Shown here: positions 32,544 through 43,855 of the stretch, piece after piece
Layout: the number at the start of each line of letters is the position of its first letter
Numbering within the stretch: the first letter of the stretch is position 1
Source: Nomia melanderi
Lineage: Eukaryota; Arthropoda; Insecta; Hymenoptera; Halictidae
Length of the DNA stretch: 64,000 bases
Reading direction: 5' to 3'
Assembly: GCF_051020985.1 (NCBI RefSeq)
Contig: NC_135008.1
Span: 1,612,001-1,676,000, forward strand
The notes under the pieces: generated by a model
What the model was told of the DNA's origin: nothing
The model's input: the letters and a program-made list of their open reading frames with translations, nothing else
The model's database searches: none
Position numbers and translations under genes: made by a program

Positions 32544-32793
32544 CTAACCCCTGAACGCACAGTTTTCTTGAAAAAAACCGGCCAAAAAAATCAATTTTGA
32601 TATACTGCGCTTTTGCTCCATGGAAAAAGGCTGTATTTTATTCTTGAATAAATAAGCGTTACAGCTTACAATCCCATGTAAATGATAAATATCAATGAAA
32701 CTGTTTTTTTCCTTTGCTTTCACATTGTTATTTTCACAGTTTGGCCTGCTTTGCGCGCTCGAATTAACTCGAGCGTGCAAGTTAAGGGGTTAA
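32544..32793 (-). mobile_element. Family D element, ends diverged
   Basis: The right end (32761-32793) is, in reverse complement, identical over about 29 bases to the left end of the element at 62190 (TTAACCCCTTAACTTGCACG, then CTCGAGTTA). A near-palindrome around GCTCGAATTAACTCGAGC (32758-32775) sits just inside it. The left end is CTAACCCCTGAACGC. Non-coding. Confidence 0.65.
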
Positions 32794-33059
32794 GCAAGTT
32801 TCGTTCGAGGTTTCGGTGGAGGATCCTTCGCGAGCACCAGCTGGCCAGTTGGGGGATCGTTCGGGGTGGATTTTATTGGAGATTGTTTTTTCGGTCCCGT
32901 TCAGAGCGGAGATGTGGAATTTTTGGTGGGGAACGGGTGGTTTGGTATTGTTGATGTGGGAATGGGGTTTGATGCTTTTGATTGGGATATAGTTTGAGGT
33001 TTTGTGTGTTGGTATAGGAGGGTTGAGATTTTGGAGGTTGGAGTAAGAGGTTCGGAATG

Positions 33060-33222
33060 TTAACACATTGAGCGCAATAATGCGGATTTCTGGATTTCCT
33101 TTTCTGGATATGACGAATATGCAATTAAAATGTACTATTTTACGAAAATGTCTAATATTTTGAATATTTTTTTTAGCTACTCTACTAAATGTCTCTTAAG
33201 TCGTCGGCGCACAGTGTGTTAA
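33060..33222. mobile_element. Family J short TTAA element
   Basis: It runs from TTAACACATTGAGCGC to GCGCACAGTGTGTTAA, 163 bp. The ends form an inverted repeat matching at 14 of 16 positions with TTAA at both sides. The interior is AT-rich and non-coding. 63542-63696 has the same size and plan. Confidence 0.65.
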
Positions 33223-34104
33223 ATGTAGAAATAGGTTTGGTGTAGCTGTAGAAGTGGTTCGAAATTGTAGACATTGAACGTTTAGCCTTCCCCCACGTGA
33301 AATTTGAAACTCTGCGACACGCGGAATGACTGGAATAAGGCAACCCGTTTGGGATAAAGAAATTTTCAACATCCTTACGATCCAATTATCTGCAATTACT
33401 CGAGAAAAATACGAAATTTTCAAGGTACTCGAAATATCAAGGGACAACGTAGACCGTTGACGTAAACACCGTGATCCGAATAGAGGAAAAACCACCCCTT
33501 TGAAAGTTCCATCCTCTCGGTGATAAAATCGTCGCGCCCAGCGACGCGCAGCCGGCAATCACACGGGAATTTGCATAAACTGGCTTGAATAAGATATAAT
33601 TACATATTCAGACATGCTCGTACATACACGTTGCGTACATAGTCGGCCGACACTCTCGGCAGTGATACTCGGATGGAACAGGTTTCGTGAACCACCCCTT
33701 GGGCGGACGATTCTGCCCGATCGATATAGGTAAATATGTATACACGTGTACACATACGTCAGTAAAACCTGTCTATATACTGAAATATAGATCAGCAACA
33801 AAAACACCGCGACATTCACATTATTCAATACATTTTTCCTATTGAACTTTATCAAAGTTCACGTTTCAATACATTACGTTAAGAAAGTCTCAGTAATCAT
33901 AGGTTGAAATTTCAACCGTTTTCAGACTAACTAAAAAGAGTATTATCTACTCCATTAAAATTGAGAAAAATCAGAAAACAAAGTCGACAACCGTATCGAC
34001 TCCATGGTACATTGATAAATGAACCAGTAAGTCACAGTTCTATTCGAAACAGTTAAGCACTTACTCAACCCTCGATCACTAATTAAACCACGCTCTCATT
34101 CTAC
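33223..34104. other. Unique DNA, no supported gene
   Basis: A minus-strand frame at 33196-33558 (120 codons) and another at 33559-33855 (98 codons) are adjacent, but neither shows a recognisable domain. No ATG/splice model joins them. The rest is AT-rich. Confidence 0.35.
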
Positions 34105-34314
34105 TTAACACTAGAACTACCGAGCATTTAGTACGATTAATACGCAATTCCCATAAAAATTGTAATAGATTATTTTCAATTTCTTCAGACAATCATTATA
34201 GTACTCAAATGAAACTATTTTCAAAATCATTTCGAAGATTCAATGCTTCGAATCAATAATTGCTAAACAAAAAAATCAAAATCATTCTGACTAGTACGGT
34301 ATTTCTAGTGTTAA
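34105..34314 (+). mobile_element. Family C element, full length
   Basis: It runs from TTAACACTAGAACTACCGAG to GTATTTCTAGTGTTAA, 210 bp with both TTAA ends. It is the cleanest left terminus of the family. The subterminal palindrome is decayed here (ATCATTCTGACTAGT). Confidence 0.75.
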
Positions 34315-35048
34315 GACTTACTTCTCCAAATACAGCTGCAACGCTTCAAGAACTGAATCTACCGGCAACGAAAACGCTTTCGAGCCACGTGGACCGAAAA
34401 CGTGACTCGCTCGACCCGGTGTCCGAAGCGCGAGCGGCGAAAGACGCGGGTAGAGGGCAGAATTTTTGCCGGTCGGGTCGCGAGACGGTCGTAAACCGCG
34501 TGCTCCGGCAGGGCCCGCGCAAAAACCGGGTGACGTGTGCTCGGTCCAGACATTGGTCTTACTTAAGCGGCGACTAACGTCACCTATTCGCCGGTAGCCG
34601 GCTCCGTTTAATTTCCATAAGAACAATTTCGCGGCGCATAATGAGCGTTCTGCTCGGCGGCCCACAGTTCACCGTTATTAAATTCTCGGTAGAAAGTGAA
34701 CCGATACCGCGCGCCGGGGCCCACCGGTGCGCGCGTATCGGTACCGCATCGGTTTAACGATCCCTCTAGGATTAGGGCGCGAGCATTACCGTGAAATACA
34801 CGTTATTAGCCTTTTGTCTGCGCTGGAAAGTTACATAGGTCTTGCATTGCAAATTCACCCTTTTACAGATTAGAACTCCCTTATACTGCGAATTCACCTG
34901 AGTAGCGAAATCCTGAAGCGAAAGAGTTTAGGTTTATTATATCTTCCTTGACCCATCATCGAAATTGTCTTAAAATATTTTAACCTCTCACACTGGAAAT
35001 GAATTCGATTGTCTTGCAAGGAATTTTACTTTACTCGGAAATGATTTA
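34315..35048. other. CpG-rich then AT-rich unique DNA
   Basis: 34340-34760 is GC-rich with opposed open frames and no identifiable product. 34800-35040 is AT-rich. No repeat family was recognised. Confidence 0.35.
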
Positions 35049-35187
35049 TTAATTCTTTACACTCCAGAAGTTTTTCATTTGAAATACTCAAGATTTTTTA
35101 ATCAAATACCAACCAAATACCAAAGGTTAATGGTAAATAACAAAGTTTTTAATTTTTTTGAGTCGCCCCTCGAGTGCAAAGGGTTAA
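35049..35187 (+). mobile_element. Family A element, short copy
   Basis: It runs from TTAATTCTTTACACTCCAG to CTCGAGTGCAAAGGGTTAA, 139 bp. The left half matches 14711-14780. The interior family segment is missing here but reappears immediately downstream at 35217-35281, suggesting an internal rearrangement. Confidence 0.6.
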
Positions 35188-35216
35188 TATGTTACATGTC
35201 GATGCATGGTACAAAG

Positions 35217-35281
35217 TTTAATATTAAATGTCAAACTCTACGATTTTGCTGTGTCAATTCAATTGGCGACTGAGAGGCGCC
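35217..35281 (+). repeat. Family A interior segment outside its element
   Basis: Nearly identical over about 63 bp to 14834-14896 (AATATTAAATGTCAAACTCT ... CAATTGGCGACTGAGAG). It lacks a terminus and follows the element at 35049-35187 directly. Confidence 0.65.
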
Positions 35282-35899
35282 TAAGGTAATCACTTCGTAT
35301 ATGTCTTTGCAGCAAGGGGTTGAAAGAGAATTCTATTTCAGTAATTCCCTATCGGTTAGTCGTAGCATAAAAATACACTGTGCTAAGGGTAAACGAAAGC
35401 TCGACAGTCGGTTCTTTGTTCGCCAACCCTCGTCGCCCTCGCACGAGCGTATACGACAGGGGTAGACCGTCGTCGGGACCCTCGGAAACGAGACGGCCGC
35501 GCGCGCGTCTAGTATAGTGATTACCGGTAGGCGGTAAAACATACCGCGAGGCCACGATCCTATGGTGCATAATTTTAAGCGGAGCTTTTTGCGCCGATAG
35601 GCGAGGAACGGTTTGTTACGGCGAGCCCTCTTCCGAGCGGCCCGCCTCGCTCGTGTTTCCACTCGCAAATAACGCTGTCGGCTTTCTTATCCCGTCTCCT
35701 CTTGTTCCGCTCGCCTGTGCCTCGCTTTTAGGTATTCGGATCGCTGCTTTCGATGATCATTCCGTGAATATTCACTCGTTTATTCTTTGATACCATCGTA
35801 TGATCTCCTTTGGATTGATTTTTCGGTAATATCGTCTGATTCTACCTTTGTTCTTATTCTTTCGTGATATCGTGCGTATTATCTGTTTCTTTTGGTTCT

Positions 35900-35938
35900 T
35901 TAACACTAGAACTATGTACTAGTCAAAATGACTGGTTT
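35900..35938 (+). repeat. Family C solo end
   Basis: TTAACACTAGAACTATGTACTAGTCAAAATGACTGG: a family C terminus with its subterminal palindromic motif, but no partner end nearby. Confidence 0.5.
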
Positions 35939-36008
35939 CGAGTTTGTTTCCTATTAACCCTTAGCACAGTAATAAATATTTAAAATGGAAAATCTTGTCG
36001 AGTGCAAA

Positions 36009-36245
36009 GGAACCCTTTGAAATCTGTAGACTCCGATATTGCACCAGTTGTAATATTGAATATTTTAATGAATCTCAAAGAAACTACCCTAAAATCATTA
36101 AATTTTCCACACATCCAAATTTTCTGCTAACAAGGAAAATAAAAGATCGAAGATATGTTGCATTTCTAATTTTCGCTAGGAATACTATAAAAATTAGTCG
36201 CGGTTGCTGATAGATTACACAAGAACCTGGAGTGCTAAGGGTTAA
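36009..36245 (+). mobile_element. Family B element, near full length
   Basis: It runs from AACCCTTTGAAATCTGTAG to GGAGTGCTAAGGGTTAA, about 237 bp. It contains the family core (AAAGAAACTACCCTAAAATC, CCACACATCCAAATTTTC, GGAATACTATAAAAATTAGT). The left TTAA has been lost to mutation (GGAA). Non-coding. Confidence 0.7.
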
Positions 36246-36329
36246 TATTTCATTGAAAAAATCAGTACAGTTCACAAGCAATCACCGAAAATTTCCATGG
36301 CACGGAACGCGTTAATAATTTCCCTGATC

Positions 36330-36367
36330 GGCGTTACGTAACGCCGGTCCCGGCGTTACGTAACGCC
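36330..36367. repeat. Two tandem copies of the palindrome GGCGTTACGTAACGCC
   Basis: The perfect 16-bp palindrome occurs at 36330-36345 and 36352-36367, each followed by GGTCCC. The unit is therefore 22 bp, repeated twice without a mismatch in the palindrome. Confidence 0.85.
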
Positions 36368-36758
36368 GGTCCCCGATTTCTTGGTGTATTTCACGAAAAC
36401 GCCCACGGGACGCTGCCAGGGTCGGCGTGTCGACACCCCGGTTTCTATACGAGCATCAATTAGCGGCGGATCGATCGATCGATCGGATGCAAATCGTCCC
36501 ACCCACGGCATTGTTATCCGCGCGCCATCCGAATTCGCCGAACGAGCCGGACGAAATTGATTTATCGACCGTATAAATAACCGGATCCGAACGGGACTAC
36601 AAGGGTCCGGTGGCGTAACGCGACGGTAACATCATCGCCGAAATCTATTCCTCCGAGACGAAACGGAAGGCAGATCGTTTAGTCGCGTCGATTCTCTTAT
36701 AAAGCATCGAATATACTTCCACTCTCGTGTCCTTTAATGGTAATTTTATAATCCTGAA
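36368..36758. promoter_or_regulatory. Unique block with octamer site, possible enhancer
   Basis: Unique, balanced sequence without long frames. It contains the POU-type octamer ATGCAAAT (36487-36494), a GATCGATCGATCGATC run just before it and a CAATTAG motif. A second octamer block is at 42331-42338. Motif matches alone do not establish function. Confidence 0.25.
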
Positions 36759-36795
36759 TTAACACCAGAACTGCCGAGCATTTAAAGCGTCTTTA
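36759..36795 (+). repeat. Family C solo end
   Basis: TTAACACCAGAACTGCCGAG at the start of AT-rich DNA. No right end was found before the family A element at 37061. Confidence 0.45.
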
Positions 36796-37060
36796 AAAAT
36801 TCTTGACAAAAACTGGAACTGTGAATTTATTAAGATTTCAATTACCTTGTATTTTATTTTGAGCATTACTAACTCTTATCAGATAGGAGATGATTTATTT
36901 TAGAGATGATTCTCGATGGGTTACAGTTGATTTTGGTAAATATGCGATAAGTTTTTAGGATTATAAGAATAATATTTTTGTTGGATATTATATGCTTTTT
37001 CAGAGTATTATAAATATCTGAGTTTCAAGTGATTATTGATAATTTTTTAATGATACTTTC

Positions 37061-37250
37061 TTAACCCTTTGCATATTTTAACCCTTTTAATATTCAACTT
37101 CGTATAATGCATTAATATGAAATATCGAAAGAAAATTGTTTCCCTCAATGTATGCGCGACTTGTCAAATCAATTTTGGAAAATCTCATCTGCAGCTCATT
37201 ATGAAATACTGAGTATTTCCAGTGAAAATTTGTAGAGTGCAAAGGGTTGA
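37061..37250 (+). mobile_element. Family A element with doubled left end
   Basis: TTAACCCTTTGCATAT at 37061 is followed 17 bp later by another TTAACCC (37078). The element then continues with TTCGTATAATGCATTAATA as at 4249-4268 and ends TGTAGAGTGCAAAGGGTTGA. The doubled start may be a small duplication or a second insertion. Confidence 0.6.
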
Positions 37251-37932
37251 ACAACGTGACACGACCGCAGCAAAGTACTGTTGTCACTCGAGGGGTGACA
37301 CGATCGTTAAATCAGCTTCTTCAATCATTTCTTGAACAAGTGGCTGTACCTTTACAGTAATTCTAAAAGAAGCCGTTGTTATTTTGACTATTCATCGATA
37401 ACAGCTTCACTATTTTCCAATAATATTTCAAACGTTCGGAGTTCCCTGCGAGGACCGCAGCAGGGTTAATTACAGGACCCGCTGCCTCCTTTTTTCGACC
37501 CGCCCAGGGAGCCTTTTAGGCTGTCAGTCGCCTCCCGGCTGACGGTCTGCACTCTAATACAAGCCGTCGAACCGTCGTCGTGCAACGATCGTGACTAAAC
37601 GCATTTCGATAAAGGCACGATCCGAAAGCGAGATACTTTCGATTGGGCATCCGACATCGCGCACCGACTCCCACGGATTGAGACGCGAGACTGTGGTGGT
37701 AGCCGCAGGGGTGGACGCTAGGGTCAGGAGTCATCTCGGATGGAAAGACCGTGCGGCTCGAAAACAACGGACCTGTGAACCGTTCGATAAACGATTCCCC
37801 CGTTGGAGAATACTTACTCTGTCGTCCATGGTTTAATCGATGTTAACCGATTTTTCGAGTAGCTTTCCGAGCTTCAACCCCTTCGCGCGGATGAATTCTT
37901 CGGAGACTGTTTCGCATTCAATAATCTTAGTA
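37251..37932. other. CpG-rich unique DNA, no supported gene
   Basis: Overlapping + and - frames at 37516-37836 cancel each other as evidence. No splice-supported exon was found. Confidence 0.35.
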
Positions 37933-38085
37933 TTAACCCTTTGAACTCTCTAGGCTTAAAGAAACTACTCTACAATTATTCAATTTTTCACACATCCAAA
38001 TCTTGCACTAGGAAGGAAAATAAAAGACCTAAGAAATTAGATATTTTAATGAATCTTGAAGAAACTACCCTACAATTCATTGTTG
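37933..38085 (+). mobile_element. Family B element, truncated and internally duplicated
   Basis: It starts TTAACCCTTTGAACTCTCTAG. AAAGAAACTACTCTACAATT and later GAAGAAACTACCCTACAATT show that the core phrase appears twice. This implies an internal duplication or two overlapping insertions. No right terminus. Confidence 0.55.
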
Positions 38086-39040
38086 AACACAATTCGATTG
38101 AAAACTCCCAGAATGCTCCTACCGAAACATCGGTCGATCATCCAGAGATTTTCCGTACGTTTCAATTAGCGATGCAAATGGGTCGAAGGTGCCTCAGCGT
38201 CGGGTCTCGTAACAGTTTCCGCGACGCGGGTCGCACGTGACTCGATCAGAGAAAGCGCGCGCGAGCCACCCAAGAGATTTACTTCCATGTATGCCGGTTT
38301 TGTCGCTCGTTTGTTTTGAAATGCGGGTCCCCGGTCGTACACCTACCGGCCGTTGTAGTTAGTTTGTCCGAGGATTACTCGGATACCAGAGGGGTGGGGT
38401 GGGGGTTGCGATATTTATGCGGCAGGGATCCAGTCGAGCGCGCTTTAAAGGCCGGGTATTAAATCAGCGGGGCTTATTCTATAATCAGCGGACGGAATTG
38501 TTCGGGGCGGTTTTATCGGATTAGTTGATGGAACGAGGCACTGTCATTTCTGCTGTCGCGGAACAGCGCGTGTCGCCGCGGCGCGTTACTAAGTACGCGC
38601 CCGGTTCCGGAAAAATTGCAGATTTCGATCCGATCCGCGCGCGCGCGCGCGCGTTGCCAGGCTGATTCTATCTTGTACCGAGAACTCGCTCGATGAAAGA
38701 ACTCCGAGTATTCGTATCGACGTGTTTTATGATCCGCTCGTCGAGGAGGCGTTCCTTTGTTTGCGCTGGGACTGATCCTCCGATAGCTACCTCGAAGATA
38801 AGTACAGTTTTCAATTATTCCGCAGGTGGGAAGTAGCGCGTTCTTCGCGTTCTGTACTCGGTGATTTTGCGAGGTTCATTCTTGAGCTCGCTGGTTCTGT
38901 TGTTGGTTGTTGCTTTGATTCGTACGAGTTCTGGCAGTATGGGGTTCTTTTTGTTTCGTTACTTTCGGTGCGATAGTTTCTTGAATCGTTATATTTGTTC
39001 TCTATTACTGCTTCTCATTCCAGAATAAAACGGAAATCCT
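38086..39040. other. CpG-rich unique DNA with a CG dinucleotide run
   Basis: 38220-38680 is CpG-rich and includes an uninterrupted CG run at about 38636-38653. 38700-39000 is T-rich and unique. No exon is supported. Confidence 0.35.
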
Positions 39041-39264
39041 TCAACCCTTAGCACTCCAGACGGTTTTGTAATTTATCAGCAACTAATTTCTATGGTATCT
39101 CTAGTGAAAATAAAAAATGCTATAACAGTCCTTCGATCCTATATTTTCCTTCTTAGTAGAAAATTTGGAAAATCGAATAATTTTAGGGTAGTGTCTTTGA
39201 TTCATTGAAATATTTAATATTCTAACTGCTGCAATATTGGAGCCTACAGAGTTCAAAGGGTTAA
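39041..39264 (-). mobile_element. Family B element, full length, reversed
   Basis: On the + strand it runs from TCAACCCTTAGCACTCCAG to GAGCCTACAGAGTTCAAAGG then GTTAA, 224 bp. In reverse it starts TTAACCCTTTGAACTCTGTA followed by GGCTCCAATATTGCAGCAG, matching 53274-53491 closely. Confidence 0.75.
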
Positions 39265-40219
39265 TCGCGACTGCAACTACTGAGACGGTCAAGCTTCCTC
39301 AAAAATTGCTCTAGTATCTCTTATATCCGATATATTGAAAATTCGGTTCATCCAGTGCGTTATCAAGAAAATATCTTCAAGAAAACCCATTCTTATCAGC
39401 CATATTTGAGTAACTCTGTCAAAGCGATCATTCGCAACTCTCATCCCCTAGACAAAGCCCAACTCGAAAGAACCTCTATTCCTCTGTTCACCTTAATGAA
39501 AAACTAAAACTCCCGCTGCGTTCGATAAATCAAATATTTCGGGACCAACGGTTCTCCACGGTCGCGCGAGCGCAAAAAGCCGTGGGTCAGGCCGTTCCGT
39601 GGCTCGCGGTGCGGTAATTAGTCATACGCGGCCGACGAAGTCGTAAAGTAAACCGTTTGACGGCAGGTTACCCTATAGATCTGTCACATCTGTCATACAG
39701 ACGCATTGAGCTGACGCAACGAGGCATCGAACAATCGTACATAGAACACCCACTGCGCCGGCTCGGTTACATCACAGCCGTGGAGCCTGCCGGTCGACCC
39801 GCGAGCGCCTCGAACTTCAGCCACGTCGTTTTCCGCCGCGGCGAAACCGTCGTCCACGTTTACGCGCGAGCGCGCGACCGTGGGTTCCCCCGGTGTTGTT
39901 ACGCTCGGGCCGGCCGACACGGTAGAAAGTGAAAATAACTTCTCCGTTTAAACGCGTACTCGGCTTTCCTCGTTCCAGAGGTGGTCCGTGGCGAGGCCAA
40001 TTAGAGACGTCTGTCCACCGCGAGAGGACTCTCAGTCTGACTCTTCATTAGCGCCGAGAGAGCAGCCCCGGTAAGTTCAAGGCCGGCTCCATTCGGTGCC
40101 GCGACGAGGAGGAACGGAGAAACCGGCGAGCGGATACCGAAAGACGAACGGAGACGGCGGATCGGGATGGTTTATACGTACGCGGCCGTACGGCCGAGCC
40201 TAGTGCCTTTCCATTTCAG
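39265..40219. other. Unique DNA turning CpG-rich
   Basis: 39540-40200 is CpG-rich with no single preferred frame. It leads into the candidate exon and its upstream pyrimidine tract. Nothing else was recognised. Confidence 0.35.
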
Positions 40220-40244
40220 TCACCGTGCGTCGCTACCGCGCGGG

Positions 40245-40272
40245 TATCATCATCATTATCATCATCATTATC
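40245..40272. repeat. ATC microsatellite
   Basis: About nine ATC/ATT units directly upstream of the candidate exon. It acts as part of the pyrimidine-poor spacer before the CTCCAGCAG acceptor. Confidence 0.75.
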
Positions 40273-40280
40273 TCCAGCAG

Positions 40281-40430
40281 TTTAGTCGTCACCCATTTAC
40301 GCACGCCAATCGCGTGCGAGCACTCTGGCCACGCGGTCCAAGCCGCCGCCGCCGCAGCCGCCGCTGCAGCGGCGCAGGACAGCAAAACTTTTGATCCCCT
40401 AAGTGTCCTGGGCACCAGCCTCGCCGCGAG
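40281..40430 (+). CDS. Candidate internal exon with poly-alanine run
   Basis: An acceptor-like ATTATCTCCAGCAG precedes the exon (an alternative acceptor, CCATTTCAG, is at 40219, but using it would add a poly-isoleucine run). One frame is open to the donor GAG/GTAACG at 40431; the other two hit stops. The peptide reads HSGHAVQ, eleven alanines, then QDSKTFDPLSVLGTSLAAR. Short poly-Ala runs are common in nuclear regulatory proteins of insects, but I cannot name the family. The GCC repeat could also yield such a frame by chance, so confidence is moderate at best. Confidence 0.3.
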
Positions 40431-43372
40431 GTAACGCGAACACCTTACGCCTGTCGTAAATCATGCCGCGCAGACCATTCCCGATGCTTCTTGCGACTCG
40501 CCGATCGATAAGTTTACTCGGGTGTCGCTCGTTGCGAGAATCGCGCTGTCGGAGTTTCAGGAGTCACTTGTCGAGGATTGTTGCTGGTGGCTGTGCCGCT
40601 ACTTAGCGTATCGATGAGTCGACAGACGTGGTTCAGTCGGTTTTTTTGTATCTTTTGGTATGTCTAGTTGATAGTGGATTTACTCGGTCCGTCGCTTTTC
40701 CTGGATCAGAGAGCTCTTCTGTTTATAGCTTCTGGAAATATTTAAGCTAGTGTTTGCTTCGTGGACTCCATTGGTGTCTAAGCGACTCAATTATCAGTGA
40801 TCTATTGAACACTTAATTTCACATTCCGAAATATTCTGCAATTCATCTCGCGACTCGGTTGATTGAGTCTCGCCTCCCTCGATCTAATTTCACCTAGCAA
40901 ATCCTTCCACGAACGTCACATTACTATAATCTACCCGAACCACCCTTGATCATCATATTTAACGATCGAACCCAAGCACGTGGACTCTAGCAATCTCTTC
41001 GCCTCCATTTCGGCCGAAACCAAAAAGCCGACTATCGTTCGCAGAACTTCCGTCTCGTCGCGGTCGAAAAAACACCGATGCCAGGTATTTAACCGGCAAT
41101 ATTCCCCGGCGAACAACACCGAGACGGCCCATAATGGTCCCAGCGTCTGGCCATCATCGCGCGTCGCAATAACTCTCGCCCGTTACGTGGCGCGTCCGAT
41201 GTGGATCAACCGTCCGCCCTTCATCAGCTAGATCCGCGGCACCCGTGGATCGGCTTTAAAGCTCAATTATTTATATATACCGACCGGTGTCTCGCTGATT
41301 CGCCCGTGCGATGATTACGCCAATCATAATACACGCGTACCGGTTGCTAAGAGCGCCGGGCATTGCGATTGGGCAGCGGCGTGCGCGCGCGCGAGCGAGC
41401 GCTCGACGATCGAGCCGTAACTACTTCGCGGCCGCGATCGAACAGGAAAAAATCGAAAGGACGCCGCGACGCGCCGATCCTCAATCACCTGTAATTGTAC
41501 TCTGTCTGTCCTGTCGCGGCTACACCCTTGATACTTAGCGATGCACACAATTTCCACCTCTCCCGGCGCGTCCGCCGCTCTGCCACTGACGCGCGCGTCC
41601 GTTGCCTCGCGTTGACTTCGCTGGTTAGCCTCGCATGTACGCCGGTGTTTGTTGACATTGGATTTGCGTTTATCGTGCGGTCTATTATATCTATATCGTA
41701 GACCTTCGTATCGAGCAGTCGAGATGATTGTATTATCGCGTCGAACTTGAGGTGCACTTTTGTATTTAGCAAAATTCTGAATTAGGTTGTGTATACATGT
41801 AGTATTTAGAATTTAGCGTCGTTTTAGGGTATTTTTAGGAGTGAGCGGAATGGAAGAGGGATCTTAGTGGTTGAGGGAAAGTGCACAAGGTAGCCAAGGT
41901 TTTCCGTCACGCTTCGAAGGGATCTGAGTTTGCTGAGAGACTGTGGGGAATTTTCGAGTGCAAATGTCGAGTGTGTGTCAAGAGTCGTGTGTTGGCCTTC
42001 GTCGAAAGTCGAGTATCGCGAATAGCCTCCGTGGCAGTCGCGTTCTCAGTTGAGCATCGTTAATATATAGTTTCTTGTTTAGTAAAAGTTTAATAAACAA
42101 ACATAGTTATTTCGTTCTCTATAATACTGTCTACACAATTCCGACCCACATATTCTACCGGCAATCAAGCTGCAGAAGAGTCGGTAGCTAGAGCATCAAA
42201 TCAGCTCCTCGTTGAATCGAATTAATGGATCGTTAGCGAACGGATTCAGCGATCATCCATTGTATCAGCGGCGAGTGATACAATCTTTCCGCGAAATGGT
42301 ATCTCCTCCGGATGATTTCCATTGATCTAAATGCAAATCCCGATCGGTTGCGTGTCGGGCTCATCCTTGGAATCGGGTACGTTCCGCTGAATGGAAAACG
42401 CGACTGGGCATTCCGCCGCGCAACTTTCTAGCGGCGAGGAGCCCACTCGCGGCCTATATTTTACAAACCGCGTCCTCGTCGCCCCGCGCGCCCCGCCTCC
42501 GGCATTTTCTCGGATCATCGCCTACCGCGGCCGATGTCTCAATCCGTGCGTGGACCGACGCGATCCGCGAAACGCCGGTCGAGCCGAGCGGCGTCCTTCG
42601 CGGCCACCTTCTCGGACGCGAGAGGATCTTCGCCACCCTCGCGCGTGTGGCGGCTAACCTCGCGCCAAGTATAGAGGTTCGTCCGTGGAATGGTCGACGG
42701 AATCGTCGGTCGGACACGTACGGAGTTGGGCGAAAGGTTCGGCCGTACACTGGCACAGACGATTAACGCGTCCGTTGCCAGCATTCTTGGGCAAGTCTTC
42801 GTAGTCACGAAGTGTGCTCTATGCTAATGATTGTATTCAATAGTAATGTTCGATGACGTGGAAAGGTAATCGATGCTCGACGGTATAATTACTCAGGTTG
42901 TAGTAGGTAAACGGTTAATACGAAAGACTATCCGATAATGCGATCAATCATTTAATGAAAGATTCGCTTCTTCCATCTCCATATTAGACAACGAATCCTC
43001 GAATCGTTAAACACGCTTTTCCAACCTGAGACGATAAATCCAAAAATGAATCTATATACGATGAACTCGACTCCAACTCTTCGAGGCACACGGTGTCAAA
43101 GAAATCAGCCCAAGCTGCGCAGAATTCACTCGATTCGCCCTTAAATGCGTACTCGTACAAATTTCCGATTCCCTAACCGTACCTCTATAAACATCTCCAT
43201 CTGAACGCATACCCCATACACAACAATCCAAACAAACTATCACTTCCTAACCCAGCCAACGCGAGACTTAACACTATAACTACCAGATTCTCTCCAATGA
43301 CTAAACACATAACACATCCTCCGCGGATCGAATAAATCAACACAGCGATCCTCAAACCGACTCGTAACTCAC
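40431..43372. other. Unique DNA, CpG-rich patches, octamer site
   Basis: 41290-41640 and 42360-42760 are CpG-rich with opposed open frames. 42200-42360 contains a second ATGCAAAT octamer (42331-42338) in unique sequence. The ORF at 41881-42063 ends shortly before GTTTAATAAACA (about 42088-42099), which contains AATAAA, but there is no other sign of a 3' end. A family C-like start remnant (TTAACACTATAACTACC) is at about 43270. Confidence 0.35.
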
Positions 43373-43500
43373 CTGAAACCTCAGTATCACTCTCAGACTT
43401 CGTATGTACAAATTTCGAAACGCAGATTCGACTGCCGGGTAGTTCCACCATTAAGAGCTCCAGCAATTCCGGTGGTTTTCGGTTGAGGGACCTTGACCGA
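43373..43500 (-). CDS. Candidate small exon with strong donor, minus strand
   Basis: Reading leftwards, the frame encodes KPPELLELLMVELPGSR and VSKFVHTKSESDTEVS and stops at TTTCAG/GTGAGT, a consensus donor (GT at 43372-43371). The peptide is a plausible amphipathic-plus-acidic sequence with no low-complexity bias. The acceptor is unclear: a pyrimidine tract (CTGCTCCTCGCTCCTGCC) lies at about 43510-43530 but without a clean CAG. The + strand here also has a donor-like CACAG/GTAACC at 43567. Family not recognised. Confidence 0.25.
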
Positions 43501-43689
43501 GTGACGTCCGCTCGGCCGGCAGGAGCGAGGAGCAGCGTGCGCGCGGCACCGGGAGCAACGAGCACAGGTAACCCCCTAGCGTCGGCTTCCAACCGAGGCC
43601 CGTACCCTAAGATCGGCTCGCCGGACCTAACCGGCGTGTGTGTATCCCCGTTAAAGTCCTTACGCCTGTTGCTTCATCGTCCGTATTGC

Positions 43690-43855
43690 GTCCCAACTGA
43701 TCCCAACCCGTTCCATTGCATCCCATTGCATCCCAACCCGTCCCGTCCCGTCCGGTCCCGACCCGTTCCGTCCGTCTATCCGTCCTTACGCCAGTCCGTC
43801 CGTCCGACCGTCCCGTCCCGTCCGTCCCGTCCCGTCCCGTCCGTCCGTCCGTGCA
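43690..43855. repeat. GTCCC/GTCC tandem repeat
   Basis: Begins as 10-15-bp units (CATCCCATTGCATCCCAACC) and passes into short GTCCC and CCGTC units. The Pro/Ser/Arg-rich frames over it are repeat artefacts. Confidence 0.8.
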
